Source: Rhabdobacter roseus
GTDB taxonomy: Bacteria; Bacteroidota; Bacteroidia; Cytophagales; Spirosomataceae
DNA length: 64,000 nt
Reading direction: 5' to 3'
Assembly (NCBI RefSeq): GCF_014202275.1
Contig: NZ_JACHGF010000002.1
Span: 868,001-932,000, forward strand
In this document: in pieces, positions 44,131-54,313 of the stretch
How the letters are laid out: each line of letters begins with the position of its first letter
Numbering within the stretch: position 1 is the stretch's first letter
Translations under genes and position numbers: made by a program
Notes under the pieces: generated by a model
Databases searched by the model: none
Seen by the model: only the letters and a program-made list of their open reading frames with translations
Told to the model about the DNA's origin: nothing

Positions 44131-44149
44131 AAGTACCTAGTAGGTACTT
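44131..44149. promoter_or_regulatory. 19-bp perfect palindrome upstream of eboA
   Basis: AAGTACCTA-G-TAGGTACTT is a perfect palindrome 42 bases before the eboA start, with a T-tract directly upstream. It is made of two copies of the genome's frequent GTAC motif facing each other, so it may be either an operator or chance pairing of that motif. Confidence 0.45.
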
Positions 44150-44191
44150 GGTGGCGAAGTACCCCTTGCCACGTTGACATTGCATGCTACT

Positions 44192-45058
44192 ATGAACGCT
44201 ATTCTCTGGGAAATACTTGAACAAAACCTGACGGTGGCCGAAAAGGAATGGCTTCAGGAAAAGGACGCTACCCGCCCTATGGAGCTCATGACGGCTTTCG
44301 TGGCCGCGCCGCGCTACCTTTCCAAGCAGATCGTACAGCCCGACGTCTCCCACGCGCTGGAGCTGGCGCAGCAGCTACCGGGCTTTTCGGTAATGGGCTG
44401 GAGCCTGGTGCGGCTGAGCCGGGTATGGCTGCTTACGTGCCTCGACACTACCGACCGCGAGGCCTACGTTCGGCACCTGGAAACGCTTTTCGATACCGCC
44501 GAAATGAACGAGCTGGTGGCGCTATACTCGGCCCTGCCGCTGCTGGCCTACCCGGAGCAATGGCTTTTTCGGGCTACGGAGGCGGTGCGCTCCAACATGG
44601 GGGTAGTTTTTGATGCGCTGGCCCTACAAAACCCCTACCCCGCCAGGTACTTCACCGACCTGGCCTGGAACCAGCTGGTCCTGAAAACGATTTTCAACGA
44701 CAAGCCCATCCACCTCATCGTGGGCCTCGACGAGCGCGCCAACGAAAAGCTGGCCCGGACGCTGTCTGACTTTGCTCACGAGCGCTGGGCCGCCGGACGG
44801 AGCGTAGCCCCTGAGGTTTGGCGGTTGGTCAGTAAATTTTTAGATGAAGCTCTTTTAGAAGATATAAAGTACCTTTTTAATTCCGGATCGCAGCACGACC
44901 GCGAAGCGGCGGCGCTGACTTGCTTCCAGGCTGAGTACCCTCCGGCGCACGCGCTGCTGGCTAAGTACCCGGAGCTCGAAAAATCGGTGCAGCACAAAAA
45001 ACTCAGCTGGGCCGACCTGGAATTTAACGATTTAAATACCTATGTGTCAAAACCATAA
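44192..45058 (+). CDS. eboA: EboA-family protein, first gene of the ebo operon
   Basis: The ATG at 44192 is preferred to the in-frame TTG at 44174. The 288-aa helical protein has the EboA signature regions: A-L-P-L-L-A-Y-P-E, R-S-N-M-G-V-V-F-D-A-L-A-x-Q-N-P-Y-P, W-N-Q-x-V-L-K and E-R-W-A-A-G-R. Its biochemical role is unknown. In cyanobacteria the ebo cluster is needed to move a scytonemin precursor to the periplasm; the Bacteroidota product is unknown. It overlaps eboB by 17 bases. Confidence 0.9.
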   Translation: MNAILWEILEQNLTVAEKEWLQEKDATRPMELMTAFVAAPRYLSKQIVQPDVSHALELAQQLPGFSVMGWSLVRLSRVWLLTCLDTTDREAYVRHLETLFDTAEMNELVALYSALPLLAYPEQWLFRATEAVRSNMGVVFDALALQNPYPARYFTDLAWNQLVLKTIFNDKPIHLIVGLDERANEKLARTLSDFAHERWAAGRSVAPEVWRLVSKFLDEALLEDIKYLFNSGSQHDREAAALTCFQAEYPPAHALLAKYPELEKSVQHKKLSWADLEFNDLNTYVSKP

Positions 45059-46061
45059 TACCGTAGAAAAGTACCCCTCGCACTTTGAGGACAGTGGCGA
45101 GGTCATGACGCACCGCGACCTGGCCTGGGACGACTACCGCGAGGCGATCCGGGGCATGCGCTTTTTTGATCCGCACGTCCACATGACCTCCCGCACCACC
45201 GACGACTACCAGGCCATGTACGACGCCGGGATTGTGGCGCTCATCGAGCCCGCCTTCTGGCTGGGCCAGCCCCGCACCGGACTGGCTACCTTTAAAGATT
45301 ACTTCAGCAGTCTGGTGGGTTGGGAGCGCTTCCGCTCGTCGCAGTTTGGGATCAAGCATTACTGTACCATCGGGCTCAATTCCCGCGAGGCCAACAACGA
45401 GCCCCTGGCCGAGCAGGTGATGGAGATCTTACCGTTGTTTTTGTACAAAGAAGGCGTAGTAGGCGTAGGCGAAATCGGGTTTGATGATCAAACGCCCGCC
45501 GAGGAGAAATACTACCGCGCCCAGCTAGAGCTGGCCAAGGCCGCCCAACTACCCGTGCAGGTACATACGCCCCACCGCGACAAGAAACAGGGCACGGAGC
45601 GTAGCATGGCCATCGCGCTGGAGCACGGCCTGGACCCGTCGTGGGTAATCATTGACCACAACAACGAAGAAACCGTGCAGAGCGTGCTGGATCAGGGCTT
45701 TTACGCGGCCTTTACGATTTATCCGTTTACCAAGATGGGCAACGAACGGATGGTCAAGGTACTTGAAAAGTACGGCCCCGAACGCATCATGATCAACTGC
45801 GCCGCCGACTGGGGCATCTCCGATCCGCTGGCACTGCCCAAAACCGCCGCCCTGATGAAAATGCGCGGCATCCCGGACGAAGCCATCCGGCTCGTGACCT
45901 ACCAAAACGCCATTGACGCCTTTGGCAAGAGCGGCCAGATCGACGTCGCCGATTTTGAAAACGGACTGGCAGTAGACCAAAGTCAGAAGTTCAACGGCAA
46001 CACCATCCTGCGGGGTGGCCAGCAACCCCGCGTGGCCAAAGATTCCCTTGTGATTAACTAA
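45042..46061 (+). CDS. eboB: EboB, TatD-like metal-dependent hydrolase
   Basis: The 339-aa protein is an amidohydrolase-type TIM barrel: H45-V-H47 in F-D-P-H-V-H, E in G-V-G-E-I-G, H in V-Q-V-H-T-P-H, H in I-I-D-H and D in C-A-A-D-W-G. These are the TatD metal ligands. Order and overlap with eboA mark it as EboB. Another ATG at 45105 could be the start, but the overlapping ATG is usual for coupled genes. Substrate unknown. Confidence 0.92.
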   Translation: MCQNHNTVEKYPSHFEDSGEVMTHRDLAWDDYREAIRGMRFFDPHVHMTSRTTDDYQAMYDAGIVALIEPAFWLGQPRTGLATFKDYFSSLVGWERFRSSQFGIKHYCTIGLNSREANNEPLAEQVMEILPLFLYKEGVVGVGEIGFDDQTPAEEKYYRAQLELAKAAQLPVQVHTPHRDKKQGTERSMAIALEHGLDPSWVIIDHNNEETVQSVLDQGFYAAFTIYPFTKMGNERMVKVLEKYGPERIMINCAADWGISDPLALPKTAALMKMRGIPDEAIRLVTYQNAIDAFGKSGQIDVADFENGLAVDQSQKFNGNTILRGGQQPRVAKDSLVIN

Positions 46062-46062
46062 C

Positions 46063-46932
46063 GTGGCTAGCCTGAAACCGTATTTACAACTCACCCGGCC
46101 CGCTAACCTGGTCACGGCCGTAGCCGACATCCTGGCCGGGATGGCCATTGCCGGATTTCTGTTTGCCCAAAGTACCCCCTACTGGCTCCTGCTGGCTACC
46201 CTGGGGCTTTACGGCGGCGGCGTAGTGCTCAACGACGTCTTCGACGCCGAGCTGGACGCCATCGAGCGGCCCGAGCGCCCCATCCCGAGCGGCCAGGTAC
46301 CTCGGCGCTCAGCCGCGCTGCTGGGGTGGTCGCTGCTGCTGGTAGGTGTGCTGGCGGCAAGCCTGCATAGTCCCCTGAGCGCCGGGCTGGCGCTAGCCGT
46401 CGCTCTGCTGGCGGTCCTTTACGATCGCTTTGCCAAGCACCATAGGGTACTTGGGCCCGTGGTGATGGGTACCTGCCGGGGTGGGAATCTGCTGCTCGGC
46501 ATGAGCGCCGTACCCGAGTCGCTGGGGCGCTGGGGCTGGCTGGCGCTGGTACCTATCGTGTACATCGGGGCCATTACGCTCATCAGCCAGGACGAGGTAC
46601 ACGGCGGAAAGCGGCGCACGCTTTACTTCGCCTGGGTACTATACGGGCTGGTACACCTGGTGCAGCTAGTCGTATCTTTTCAAAAAGGGAACCTCCTGCT
46701 GGCGCTACCGCTCATTCTGGCACATGCCATCCTGGTGGGGCGTCCGCTGTGGCGGGCCGTCCAAAACCCCGTTGGCCCGCAGATCGGGAAGGCCGTCAAG
46801 GCCGGAGTACTAGCGCTGATCGTCATGAACGCGGCCTGGTGCATGGTGTTTGGCTACGGGTACCTTACCCTAGTGGTGGTTTTGTTACTACCTTTGTCCA
46901 TTCTTTTAGCTCGAATTTTTGCCGTAACCTAG
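46063..46932 (+). CDS. eboC: EboC, UbiA-family prenyltransferase
   Basis: The 289-aa protein starts with GTG one base after the eboB stop. It has about eight or nine membrane helices and the prenyl-diphosphate motif N57-D-x-x-D61-x-x-x-D65, followed by R-P-x-R-P-I-P-S-G; the second Asp-rich motif of UbiA enzymes is weak (S-Q-D-E region). It should transfer an isoprenoid to an acceptor within the membrane. In the ebo pathway the acceptor may be made by EboD (inference). Confidence 0.92.
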   Translation: MASLKPYLQLTRPANLVTAVADILAGMAIAGFLFAQSTPYWLLLATLGLYGGGVVLNDVFDAELDAIERPERPIPSGQVPRRSAALLGWSLLLVGVLAASLHSPLSAGLALAVALLAVLYDRFAKHHRVLGPVVMGTCRGGNLLLGMSAVPESLGRWGWLALVPIVYIGAITLISQDEVHGGKRRTLYFAWVLYGLVHLVQLVVSFQKGNLLLALPLILAHAILVGRPLWRAVQNPVGPQIGKAVKAGVLALIVMNAAWCMVFGYGYLTLVVVLLLPLSILLARIFAVT

Positions 46933-46946
46933 TGTTACCTTTTTTT

Positions 46947-48110
46947 ATGCAAACCATCCAACAACATTTTCAGGTAGCTTATAGCTACTCTATATATTTT
47001 ACCCGGAATCTTTTCGAGGAGTCCAACCCGCTGCTGCGTAGCTTTTTTGAAGCACTCCACGAACCCGGCTTCCGGCGGAAGGCGCTGGTGGTGGTAGACG
47101 CGGGTCTGCTTCCGCACTACCCCGAGCTACCGGATGCCATCACGTCCTACTTTTCGACTTTCTCCAGCCACGTGCATCTGGTACCCGACATCCTGCTGGT
47201 ACCCGGCGGCGAACAAGCCAAAAATGATCCGGCGCTTTTTGACCAACTGGTACGGGCCGTCGACGAGCACGGCATCGACCGCCACTCGTTTGTGATTGCC
47301 ATAGGCGGTGGGGCCATGCTCGATCTGGTGGGCTATGCGGCGGCGGTGTCGCACCGGGGCGTGAAGCACATCCGCATTCCGACGACGGTCCTTTCACAAA
47401 ACGACTCGGGCGTGGGCGTCAAAAACGGCATCAACTACCACGGCAAAAAAAACTTCCTGGGTACTTTTGCGCCCCCCGTGGCGGTATTTAACGACCTCAC
47501 GTTTCTGGAAAGCCTCGACGACCGCGACTGGCGAGCCGGTATTTCGGAAGCCATCAAGGTAGCGCTCATCAAAGACAGAACCTTTTTTGCCTGGATCGAA
47601 GCCAACGCTGAAGCCCTGGCCCGCCGCGACAGCGCCCCGATGGAGTACCTCATCCACCGCTGCGCCGAAATGCATACCGAGCACATCCGCAGCGGCGACC
47701 CTTTCGAGTTTGGCTCGTCCCGTCCGCTGGACTTTGGCCATTGGGCCGCCCACAAGCTGGAGTACCTCACTGACTTCAGCATCCGGCACGGCGAGGCGGT
47801 CGCCATCGGTATCGCCCTCGACAGTGTGTACTCTACCCAAAGTGGCCTACTGCCCGCTGCGGAGCTGGAGCGCATCCTCACGGTTTTCCATACGCTCGGT
47901 TTTGAGCTCTACCACCCCAAGCTCTCTGAAAACGACAAGCTAAACCTCCGAAACGGTTTGCAGGAGTTCCGGGAGCACCTGGGCGGTCAACTGACCATTA
48001 TGCTGCTGGAACGAATCGGGAAAGGTGTTGAGGTACATCACATGGATACGGACGTCATCGCCAGCGCGGTGGATTACCTACAGGCGCTGTATCCTAGCTT
48101 TGCGAGTTGA
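46947..48110 (+). CDS. eboD: EboD, sugar-phosphate cyclase (3-dehydroquinate-synthase-like)
   Basis: The ATG at 46947, 15 bases after eboC, is chosen over an extension inside eboC. The 387-aa protein has the cyclase motifs: G87-G-E-Q, G-G-G (120-122) with A-M-L-D, P-T-T-V-L-S-Q-N-D-S-G-V-G-V-K-N, E201 and a late R-H-G-E-A-V-A-I-G for zinc. V-K-N near 158-160 points to the EEVS/EVS-type (sedoheptulose 7-phosphate) rather than true dehydroquinate synthases. Metal- and NAD-dependent cyclisation is expected. Confidence 0.92.
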   Translation: MQTIQQHFQVAYSYSIYFTRNLFEESNPLLRSFFEALHEPGFRRKALVVVDAGLLPHYPELPDAITSYFSTFSSHVHLVPDILLVPGGEQAKNDPALFDQLVRAVDEHGIDRHSFVIAIGGGAMLDLVGYAAAVSHRGVKHIRIPTTVLSQNDSGVGVKNGINYHGKKNFLGTFAPPVAVFNDLTFLESLDDRDWRAGISEAIKVALIKDRTFFAWIEANAEALARRDSAPMEYLIHRCAEMHTEHIRSGDPFEFGSSRPLDFGHWAAHKLEYLTDFSIRHGEAVAIGIALDSVYSTQSGLLPAAELERILTVFHTLGFELYHPKLSENDKLNLRNGLQEFREHLGGQLTIMLLERIGKGVEVHHMDTDVIASAVDYLQALYPSFAS

Positions 48111-48124
48111 GGGGATTTAAGACG

Positions 48125-48132
48125 TACTTTTG
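48125..48132 (+). promoter_or_regulatory. Bacteroidota -7 box (TACTTTTG) inside the ebo operon
   Basis: This exact TAnnTTTG match is 33 bases before the inserted gene at 48165. It would let that gene be transcribed apart from the ebo genes. Confidence 0.4.
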
Positions 48133-48164
48133 AATTTGTGTAACTTGCTATTGCTCATCCGAAG

Positions 48165-48605
48165 TTGGTAGATCATATTAACGACCGAAAAATAACGATT
48201 ATCGAATACAGTACAGAAAAGAACTGGTTCGATCAAATTCCCTTAAAAAATTGGCTTTGTGTCCTAATTGTAAATGATAAGCCAAGAAGATATATTGATG
48301 AAGTAATTAGAAAGGTTATAAGTAAAGATGTCGTATATATTTGCACAATTGGCAAGCAAAGTAAGCAAATACACGACCTAATTGACGAAGAAATCTCTTT
48401 CATAGCGGTAGATATTAATAGTCCCTACTTACCCCAGCACACAATTATCACAACCTGGCACCTTGACTTTGAAGAGGGAATCTGGTTTTCTTTATTTGCA
48501 GCCTATTCCGAAGAAGTCATTATCAAAGAAATAGTAATATTGGACATGACTGACGGTTCTGAAATCCCGAGAGTAAAAGCGTTTATAAAGAAAATAGATC
48601 GATGA
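48165..48605 (+). CDS. Small AT-rich protein of unknown function inserted in the ebo operon
   Basis: The 146-aa frame starts with TTG (no ATG fits). The protein looks like a compact alpha/beta fold: L-C-V-L-I-V-N, V-V-Y-I-C-T-I-G-K-Q-S and T-W-H-x-D-F-E-E-G-I-W-F stand out. No family is named with certainty. It lies between eboD (54 bp) and eboE (114 bp), is markedly AT-rich, holds no GTAC motif and has its own TACTTTTG box, so it is probably a recent insertion. Confidence 0.65.
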   Translation: MVDHINDRKITIIEYSTEKNWFDQIPLKNWLCVLIVNDKPRRYIDEVIRKVISKDVVYICTIGKQSKQIHDLIDEEISFIAVDINSPYLPQHTIITTWHLDFEEGIWFSLFAAYSEEVIIKEIVILDMTDGSEIPRVKAFIKKIDR

Positions 48606-48719
48606 GAATTAAAGTAAGGAATGTACAGTCTAGTCTGATGTAATATGTACTTCTCACAAATTTGATTTACAAGATCTAATAGCGATAATCCCCTTACCTA
48701 ACCCACTGAATCAACCTAC

Positions 48720-49922
48720 ATGAAAACTCCCCACGGACACCTGACATACTGCAGCAATATACATCCCGGCGAGCAATGGGACGCGCACTTTCAGACGCTG
48801 AAAGAAAACCTACCTACCATCCGGACTCAGTTGGCCCCCGACCAACCCTTTGCCCTGGGGCTGCGCCTGGCCAACGACGCTTCTCTGGAGCTGAGCGAGC
48901 CCGCGCGCCTGGCGGAGTTTAAAACCTGGCTGGCCGAGAACGACCTGTACGTCTTTACCATGAACGGCTTTCCCTACGGGGGCTTCCACAATACCCGCGT
49001 CAAAGACCAGGTACACGCGCCCGACTGGACCACCGCCGACCGCACCGAGTACACGCTCCGGCTGTTCACGATCCTGGCGCAGCTCCTGCCCGAGGGCCTC
49101 GACGGCGGCGTATCGACCTCGCCGTTGTCGTACCGCTTCTGGTGGGAAGGCGAAGAAACGACCGAAAACGCCATCCAAACCGCCACGCAGAATATTCTGT
49201 ACGTGGCCGAAAAACTGATCGAGATCCGGCAGGCGACGGGCCAGCTGCTGCACCTGGACATCGAGCCCGAACCCGACGGACTGTTGGAAAACTCGGTGGA
49301 GTTTGTGAGCTGGTACCGCGACTACCTGCTGCCCGTGGGGGTACCTTACCTCCAGGAAAAGTACGGCATGACCGCCCTCGGGGCCAAGGAGGCCCTGCTG
49401 GACCACATCCGGCTTTGCTTCGACGTGTGCCACGTAGCGGTGGCCTACGAGGAGCCCGCCGAGGTACTTGACCGCCTGGATACGGTGGGCATCAAGGTGG
49501 GTAAAATCCAGATCAGCTCGGCGGTGAAGCTGGGCCTGGAGCAGGACGCCGAGCAAAAAATAGCGGCCATCCGGGCATTTGACGAGCCCGTGTACCTGCA
49601 CCAGGTCGTGGCGCGCCAACCGCAAGGTACCTTGCAAAAGTACCCCGACCTGCCCGAAGCACTCGCCGCCTGGACCGAAGGCAGCGCGCAGGAATGGCGC
49701 GTGCATTTTCACGTACCGCTGTTTATGGGTACCTACGGGACGCTGGATTCGACGCAGGATGAAATCCTCAAAACGCTGGCCATCCAAAAGCAGGTACCTT
49801 TTACGCACCACCTCGAAGTAGAAACCTACACCTGGGGGGTACTTCCCGCCGACATCCAAAAACCCATCGCCGAGTCCATTGTGCGGGAGCTGGAGTGGGT
49901 CAAAGAGGTACTTCAGGGGTAG
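48720..49922 (+). CDS. eboE: EboE, TIM-barrel metabolite-traffic protein
   Basis: The 400-aa protein has a xylose-isomerase-like TIM barrel and the EboE start (H-L-T-Y-C-S-N-I-H-P-G-E). Other marks are N-G-F-P-Y-G-G-F-H, H-L-D-I-E-P-E-P-D and F-D-V-C-H-V-A-V, which place metal-binding Glu/Asp/His on the strand ends. The exact reaction is unknown; sugar isomerase or epimerase chemistry is likely. It lies after the inserted small gene and 72 bp before eboF. Confidence 0.92.
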   Translation: MKTPHGHLTYCSNIHPGEQWDAHFQTLKENLPTIRTQLAPDQPFALGLRLANDASLELSEPARLAEFKTWLAENDLYVFTMNGFPYGGFHNTRVKDQVHAPDWTTADRTEYTLRLFTILAQLLPEGLDGGVSTSPLSYRFWWEGEETTENAIQTATQNILYVAEKLIEIRQATGQLLHLDIEPEPDGLLENSVEFVSWYRDYLLPVGVPYLQEKYGMTALGAKEALLDHIRLCFDVCHVAVAYEEPAEVLDRLDTVGIKVGKIQISSAVKLGLEQDAEQKIAAIRAFDEPVYLHQVVARQPQGTLQKYPDLPEALAAWTEGSAQEWRVHFHVPLFMGTYGTLDSTQDEILKTLAIQKQVPFTHHLEVETYTWGVLPADIQKPIAESIVRELEWVKEVLQG

Positions 49923-49994
49923 TTTTTATTAGTATAAAATTCAAAGTACCTTTTCCTTCGGTGCAGAGGTACTTTACAGCGATTTTTTTCAATC

Positions 49995-51374
49995 ATGCAA
50001 AAGACGGTCGTCATCGACGTAGTGGGCCTGAGCGCCAACCTGATCGGGGAGCATACTCCTTTTTTGAAAAAGTACCTCCAAACCAGGTACCTCACGCCCA
50101 TCAAGCCCGTCTTGCCGGCCGTCACGACCACCGCCCAGAGCTGCTACGTAACGGGCCGCTGGCCCGCCGGGCACGGCATCGTGGGCAACGGCTGGTACGA
50201 CCGCGAAGACGCCGAAGTGAAGTTCTGGAAGCAATCGAACAAGCTGGTGCAAGCCGAGAAAATCTGGGAAGCGGCCCGGCGGCAAGACCCGGCCTTCACC
50301 TGCTCGAAGATGTTCTGGTGGTATAACATGTACTCCACCGCCGACTACTCCGCCACGCCCCGGCCGCAGTACCACGCCGACGGCGTGAAGGCTCCCGACT
50401 GCTACACCCACCCGGCCAGCCTGCGCGACGAGCTCCAAAAAGATTTAGGTACTTTTCCGCTCTTCAACTTCTGGGGGCCCAATGCCAACCTCAAGTCCTC
50501 GAAGTGGATCGCCGACGCCTCTATTTGGGTAGACAAAAAGCACGACCCTACGCTGACGCTCATTTACCTACCCCACCTGGACTATTGCCTGCAAAAGTCC
50601 GGGCCGGATTTTTCCAAAATAAGTACCGAGCTGGGAGAAATTGACGGGCTGGTGGAAGAATTGGTACAACATTACGAAACCCAGGGAGCGCGTATTATTC
50701 TGCTGTCGGAGTACGGCATCAATCCCGTGAGCCGTCCGGTACATATCAACCGCATCCTGCGCGAAGAGGGCCTCATCGCCGTCCGGACCGAGCGCTGGTA
50801 CGAACTCCTGGACGCCGGGGCGTCGCGCGCCTTCGCCACCGCCGACCACCAGATCGCGCACGTTTACGTCAACGATCCGGGGGTACTTGCCCAGGTCAAA
50901 AAACGCCTGCTGGCCACGCCGGGAATCGCGCAGGTACTTGATCAGGAAGAACAAAAGGCTTATCACCTCGACCACGAGCGCTCCGGTGACCTGGTGGCGG
51001 TGGCCGAGGCCGACAGCTGGTTTACGTACTACTACTGGCTCGACGACGCCCAGGCCCCCGACTACGCCCGCCTGGTGGACATCCACCGCAAACCAGGCTA
51101 CGACCCCGTGGAGATGTTCATGGACCCGAACAATCCGTTGATTAAGCTGCGGGCGGGCTACAAGCTGGGAAGAAAGCTTCTGGGCTTCAGGTACCTTATG
51201 GACGTAATTCCGCTGGATGCTACGCTCGTCAAGGGCTCCCACGGCAGCCCCGGCGTGCCGCCCGAGTACTACCCCGTTTGTATTACGGATGAACCTTTAC
51301 CCCAAAGTACCCTGGAAGCACCCGAGGTATATGGGGTCATTTGGCAGCACGTGTTTGGATCGAATCCGGCCTAA
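49995..51374 (+). CDS. eboF: EboF, alkaline phosphatase / nucleotide pyrophosphatase-family protein
   Basis: The 459-aa protein starts with V-V-I-D-V-V-G-L and has T-T-T-A-Q-S with the nucleophile Thr, followed by G-H-G-I-V-G-N-G and L-P-H-L-D-Y metal ligands, the NPP-type arrangement. In place of D-G-L the first motif is D-V-V-G-L-S. No signal peptide is present, so it is cytosolic. It ends the ebo operon. Confidence 0.92.
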   Translation: MQKTVVIDVVGLSANLIGEHTPFLKKYLQTRYLTPIKPVLPAVTTTAQSCYVTGRWPAGHGIVGNGWYDREDAEVKFWKQSNKLVQAEKIWEAARRQDPAFTCSKMFWWYNMYSTADYSATPRPQYHADGVKAPDCYTHPASLRDELQKDLGTFPLFNFWGPNANLKSSKWIADASIWVDKKHDPTLTLIYLPHLDYCLQKSGPDFSKISTELGEIDGLVEELVQHYETQGARIILLSEYGINPVSRPVHINRILREEGLIAVRTERWYELLDAGASRAFATADHQIAHVYVNDPGVLAQVKKRLLATPGIAQVLDQEEQKAYHLDHERSGDLVAVAEADSWFTYYYWLDDAQAPDYARLVDIHRKPGYDPVEMFMDPNNPLIKLRAGYKLGRKLLGFRYLMDVIPLDATLVKGSHGSPGVPPEYYPVCITDEPLPQSTLEAPEVYGVIWQHVFGSNPA

Positions 51375-51436
51375 GCAAAGTACCTCCACAATATATACAC
51401 AGCACGTATTGACCTTGAAAACACAAAAATGATTCT

Positions 51437-51958
51437 TCAATAATCCCGGATCGTATTAAAATCCAGATCAAAAGAACCATTTTTGACTTCAATATTTCCT
51501 TCCGCAATGGACTGTAAAGTACCAGAAAAACTTCCCTGCGCTTTTAATCCATTCGCAGAGATGGTATGACTAAAATTAGTATTGTTGTACCCATCTGTAA
51601 GGCTCGCATAGTAAACCTTATTATGGTAAAGCCTGGCCCCTCTCTTCTCATTTATTCCAAAATTGATCTTGTGAAAAAAGTATTTGCCAAGGCTATCTTT
51701 TCTGTAATCCAACAGTATGTAGTAGTTAAAGCCATTAATATCCTCCATGTTGCTTGTACCAAACGCTCTCGGACCTATCCCACCATCTAACTCCAAATCG
51801 GAGTCTTCTATTTTGATATCTCCAAAATCAATGAGCAACCCTTGGTATTCAAGAGAAATTTTATTTGGATTGGGGGCCAATTGCTGTTTTTCGCAGCTGA
51901 CAAGACAAAAGAAGAAGCCCAAAAAGCTAGTAAAACAAACTATTTTTTTCATAGCCAT
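51437..51958 (-). CDS. Lipoprotein of unknown function
   Basis: The 173-aa product has a lipoprotein signal ending L-V-S-C22. The mature part is beta-rich, with G-F-N-Y-Y-I-L-L-D-Y and many Asn/Gly turns, so it may be a small surface or periplasmic beta-sandwich. It is AT-rich with a single GTAC motif and ends facing eboF. No family is recognised. Confidence 0.65.
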   Translation of the reverse strand: MAMKKIVCFTSFLGFFFCLVSCEKQQLAPNPNKISLEYQGLLIDFGDIKIEDSDLELDGGIGPRAFGTSNMEDINGFNYYILLDYRKDSLGKYFFHKINFGINEKRGARLYHNKVYYASLTDGYNNTNFSHTISANGLKAQGSFSGTLQSIAEGNIEVKNGSFDLDFNTIRDY

Positions 51959-52117
51959 TTCTAATTCAAAACCACTGTTTAGAAAAATATCTATACGGAG
52001 TACTATTCACTTACAGCTTCTTGGGTAGTCAACTACTAAAAATTTAATTTTCAACACTTTCATGCATTACTAATTTCAACTAAACTTTTAAAACAAGCAA
52101 GAACTTTTTACCGAACG

Positions 52118-52603
52118 CTACGCAAAGTACCTCCAGAGCGCCACGACAGCGAAGCCCAGCATCACCAGGCAGAGGAATACCTTGATAAAAATGCCCGTAA
52201 GAAACCCCATGAACGAGCCTACTGCCGAGCGAATGGCATTTTTACTACTAGCCCCGCCAATGAGCTCCCCCACCAACGCCCCCAGGAAAGTACCCAGGAA
52301 TATTCCGATGGCCGGAATGAACAAAAAGCCGACAACTAAGCCTACCACGGCCCCAATGCTACCGTAGCGCGTCCCGCCAAACTTCTTGGTACCCCAGATG
52401 GGTATGTAGTAGTCGAGCACGGTAATCAAGGCCGTGACGATCCCGAGTGTAACCAAAGTAGCCGTGGTGAACTCGGCAAAGCGACTGATGTGCAGCAACA
52501 GCAGCCCACCATAACTGAGCGGCGGACCGGGCAGGGGAAGTACCGCTCCGGCCAGGCCTACCAGCAAGCAGCCCGCGCCAAGAATGAGTAGAAGAATATC
52601 CAT
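52118..52603 (-). CDS. DUF456-family membrane protein
   Basis: The ATG at 52603 is preferred; the frame is open further but those residues look non-coding. The 161-aa protein has about five hydrophobic segments with glycine-rich linkers, L-P-G-P-P-L-S-Y near residues 24-31 and Y-Y-I-P-x-x-G-T-K-K-F-G-G-T-x-x-G, which is the DUF456 pattern. Function is unknown in the family. Confidence 0.85.
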   Translation of the reverse strand: MDILLLILGAGCLLVGLAGAVLPLPGPPLSYGGLLLLHISRFAEFTTATLVTLGIVTALITVLDYYIPIWGTKKFGGTRYGSIGAVVGLVVGFLFIPAIGIFLGTFLGALVGELIGGASSKNAIRSAVGSFMGFLTGIFIKVFLCLVMLGFAVVALWRYFA

Positions 52604-52834
52604 ACGTGAAGTAGTGGTGTAAATTGTCAATATACTAAACAAAAACGGGTTTGCTCTTCTATCTTTGCTGCCTGCTAGTCGGGTAGGCACGGTTGTTTCG
52701 ACTCCGCGTTGGTAAACGACTGGGATGCAGCACCCCTGCATAGGTAGTAGTCCGTACTGTTTTTGCTACCTATCCAGCTGTACTTTTCTCGAAAATATTT
52801 TTTTACCATTTACAAAAAAACAACGAAACGTAAT

Positions 52835-54052
<1,218 letters not shown>

Positions 54053-54139
54053 GGTACTTGGTGGTGATACAAAAAAGTATAAGGATACTTTCTGCGTCAG
54101 GTTGACCGAATGAACGTACTGGTATTGCCTTTTAGTCCA

Positions 54140-54176
54140 CCTCCAAAGCTAACACTTTGGAGGTTTTCTTTTTCTT
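54140..54176 (+). terminator. Rho-independent terminator after the saccharopine-dehydrogenase-family gene
   Basis: A 9-bp perfect stem (CCTCCAAAG / CTTTGGAGG, loop CTAACA) at 54140-54163 is followed by a T-rich tract. The rest of the 260-bp gap (54053-54313) shows no gene. Confidence 0.85.
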
Positions 54177-54313
54177 CGTTGTCCTTATTCTTTTTCGCGG
54201 CAAAAGCATCGGCTTTTGGGTCGGGAAATAGCAACTTGTGCGTATTATTCAAGAGATACTACGCACATAAAAATAGGGATCAGGGATGGGCCCGAAATAC
54301 TCTCGTGAACAGA

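Noticed and set aside
44131-44149. Calling the upstream palindrome a firm operator for the ebo operon
   Set aside because: It consists of two copies of a motif frequent everywhere in the window, so chance pairing cannot be excluded without comparative data.
48810-49859. Long minus-strand frame opposite eboE (349 codons)
   Set aside because: EboE has family signatures and operon position; the antisense frame has none.
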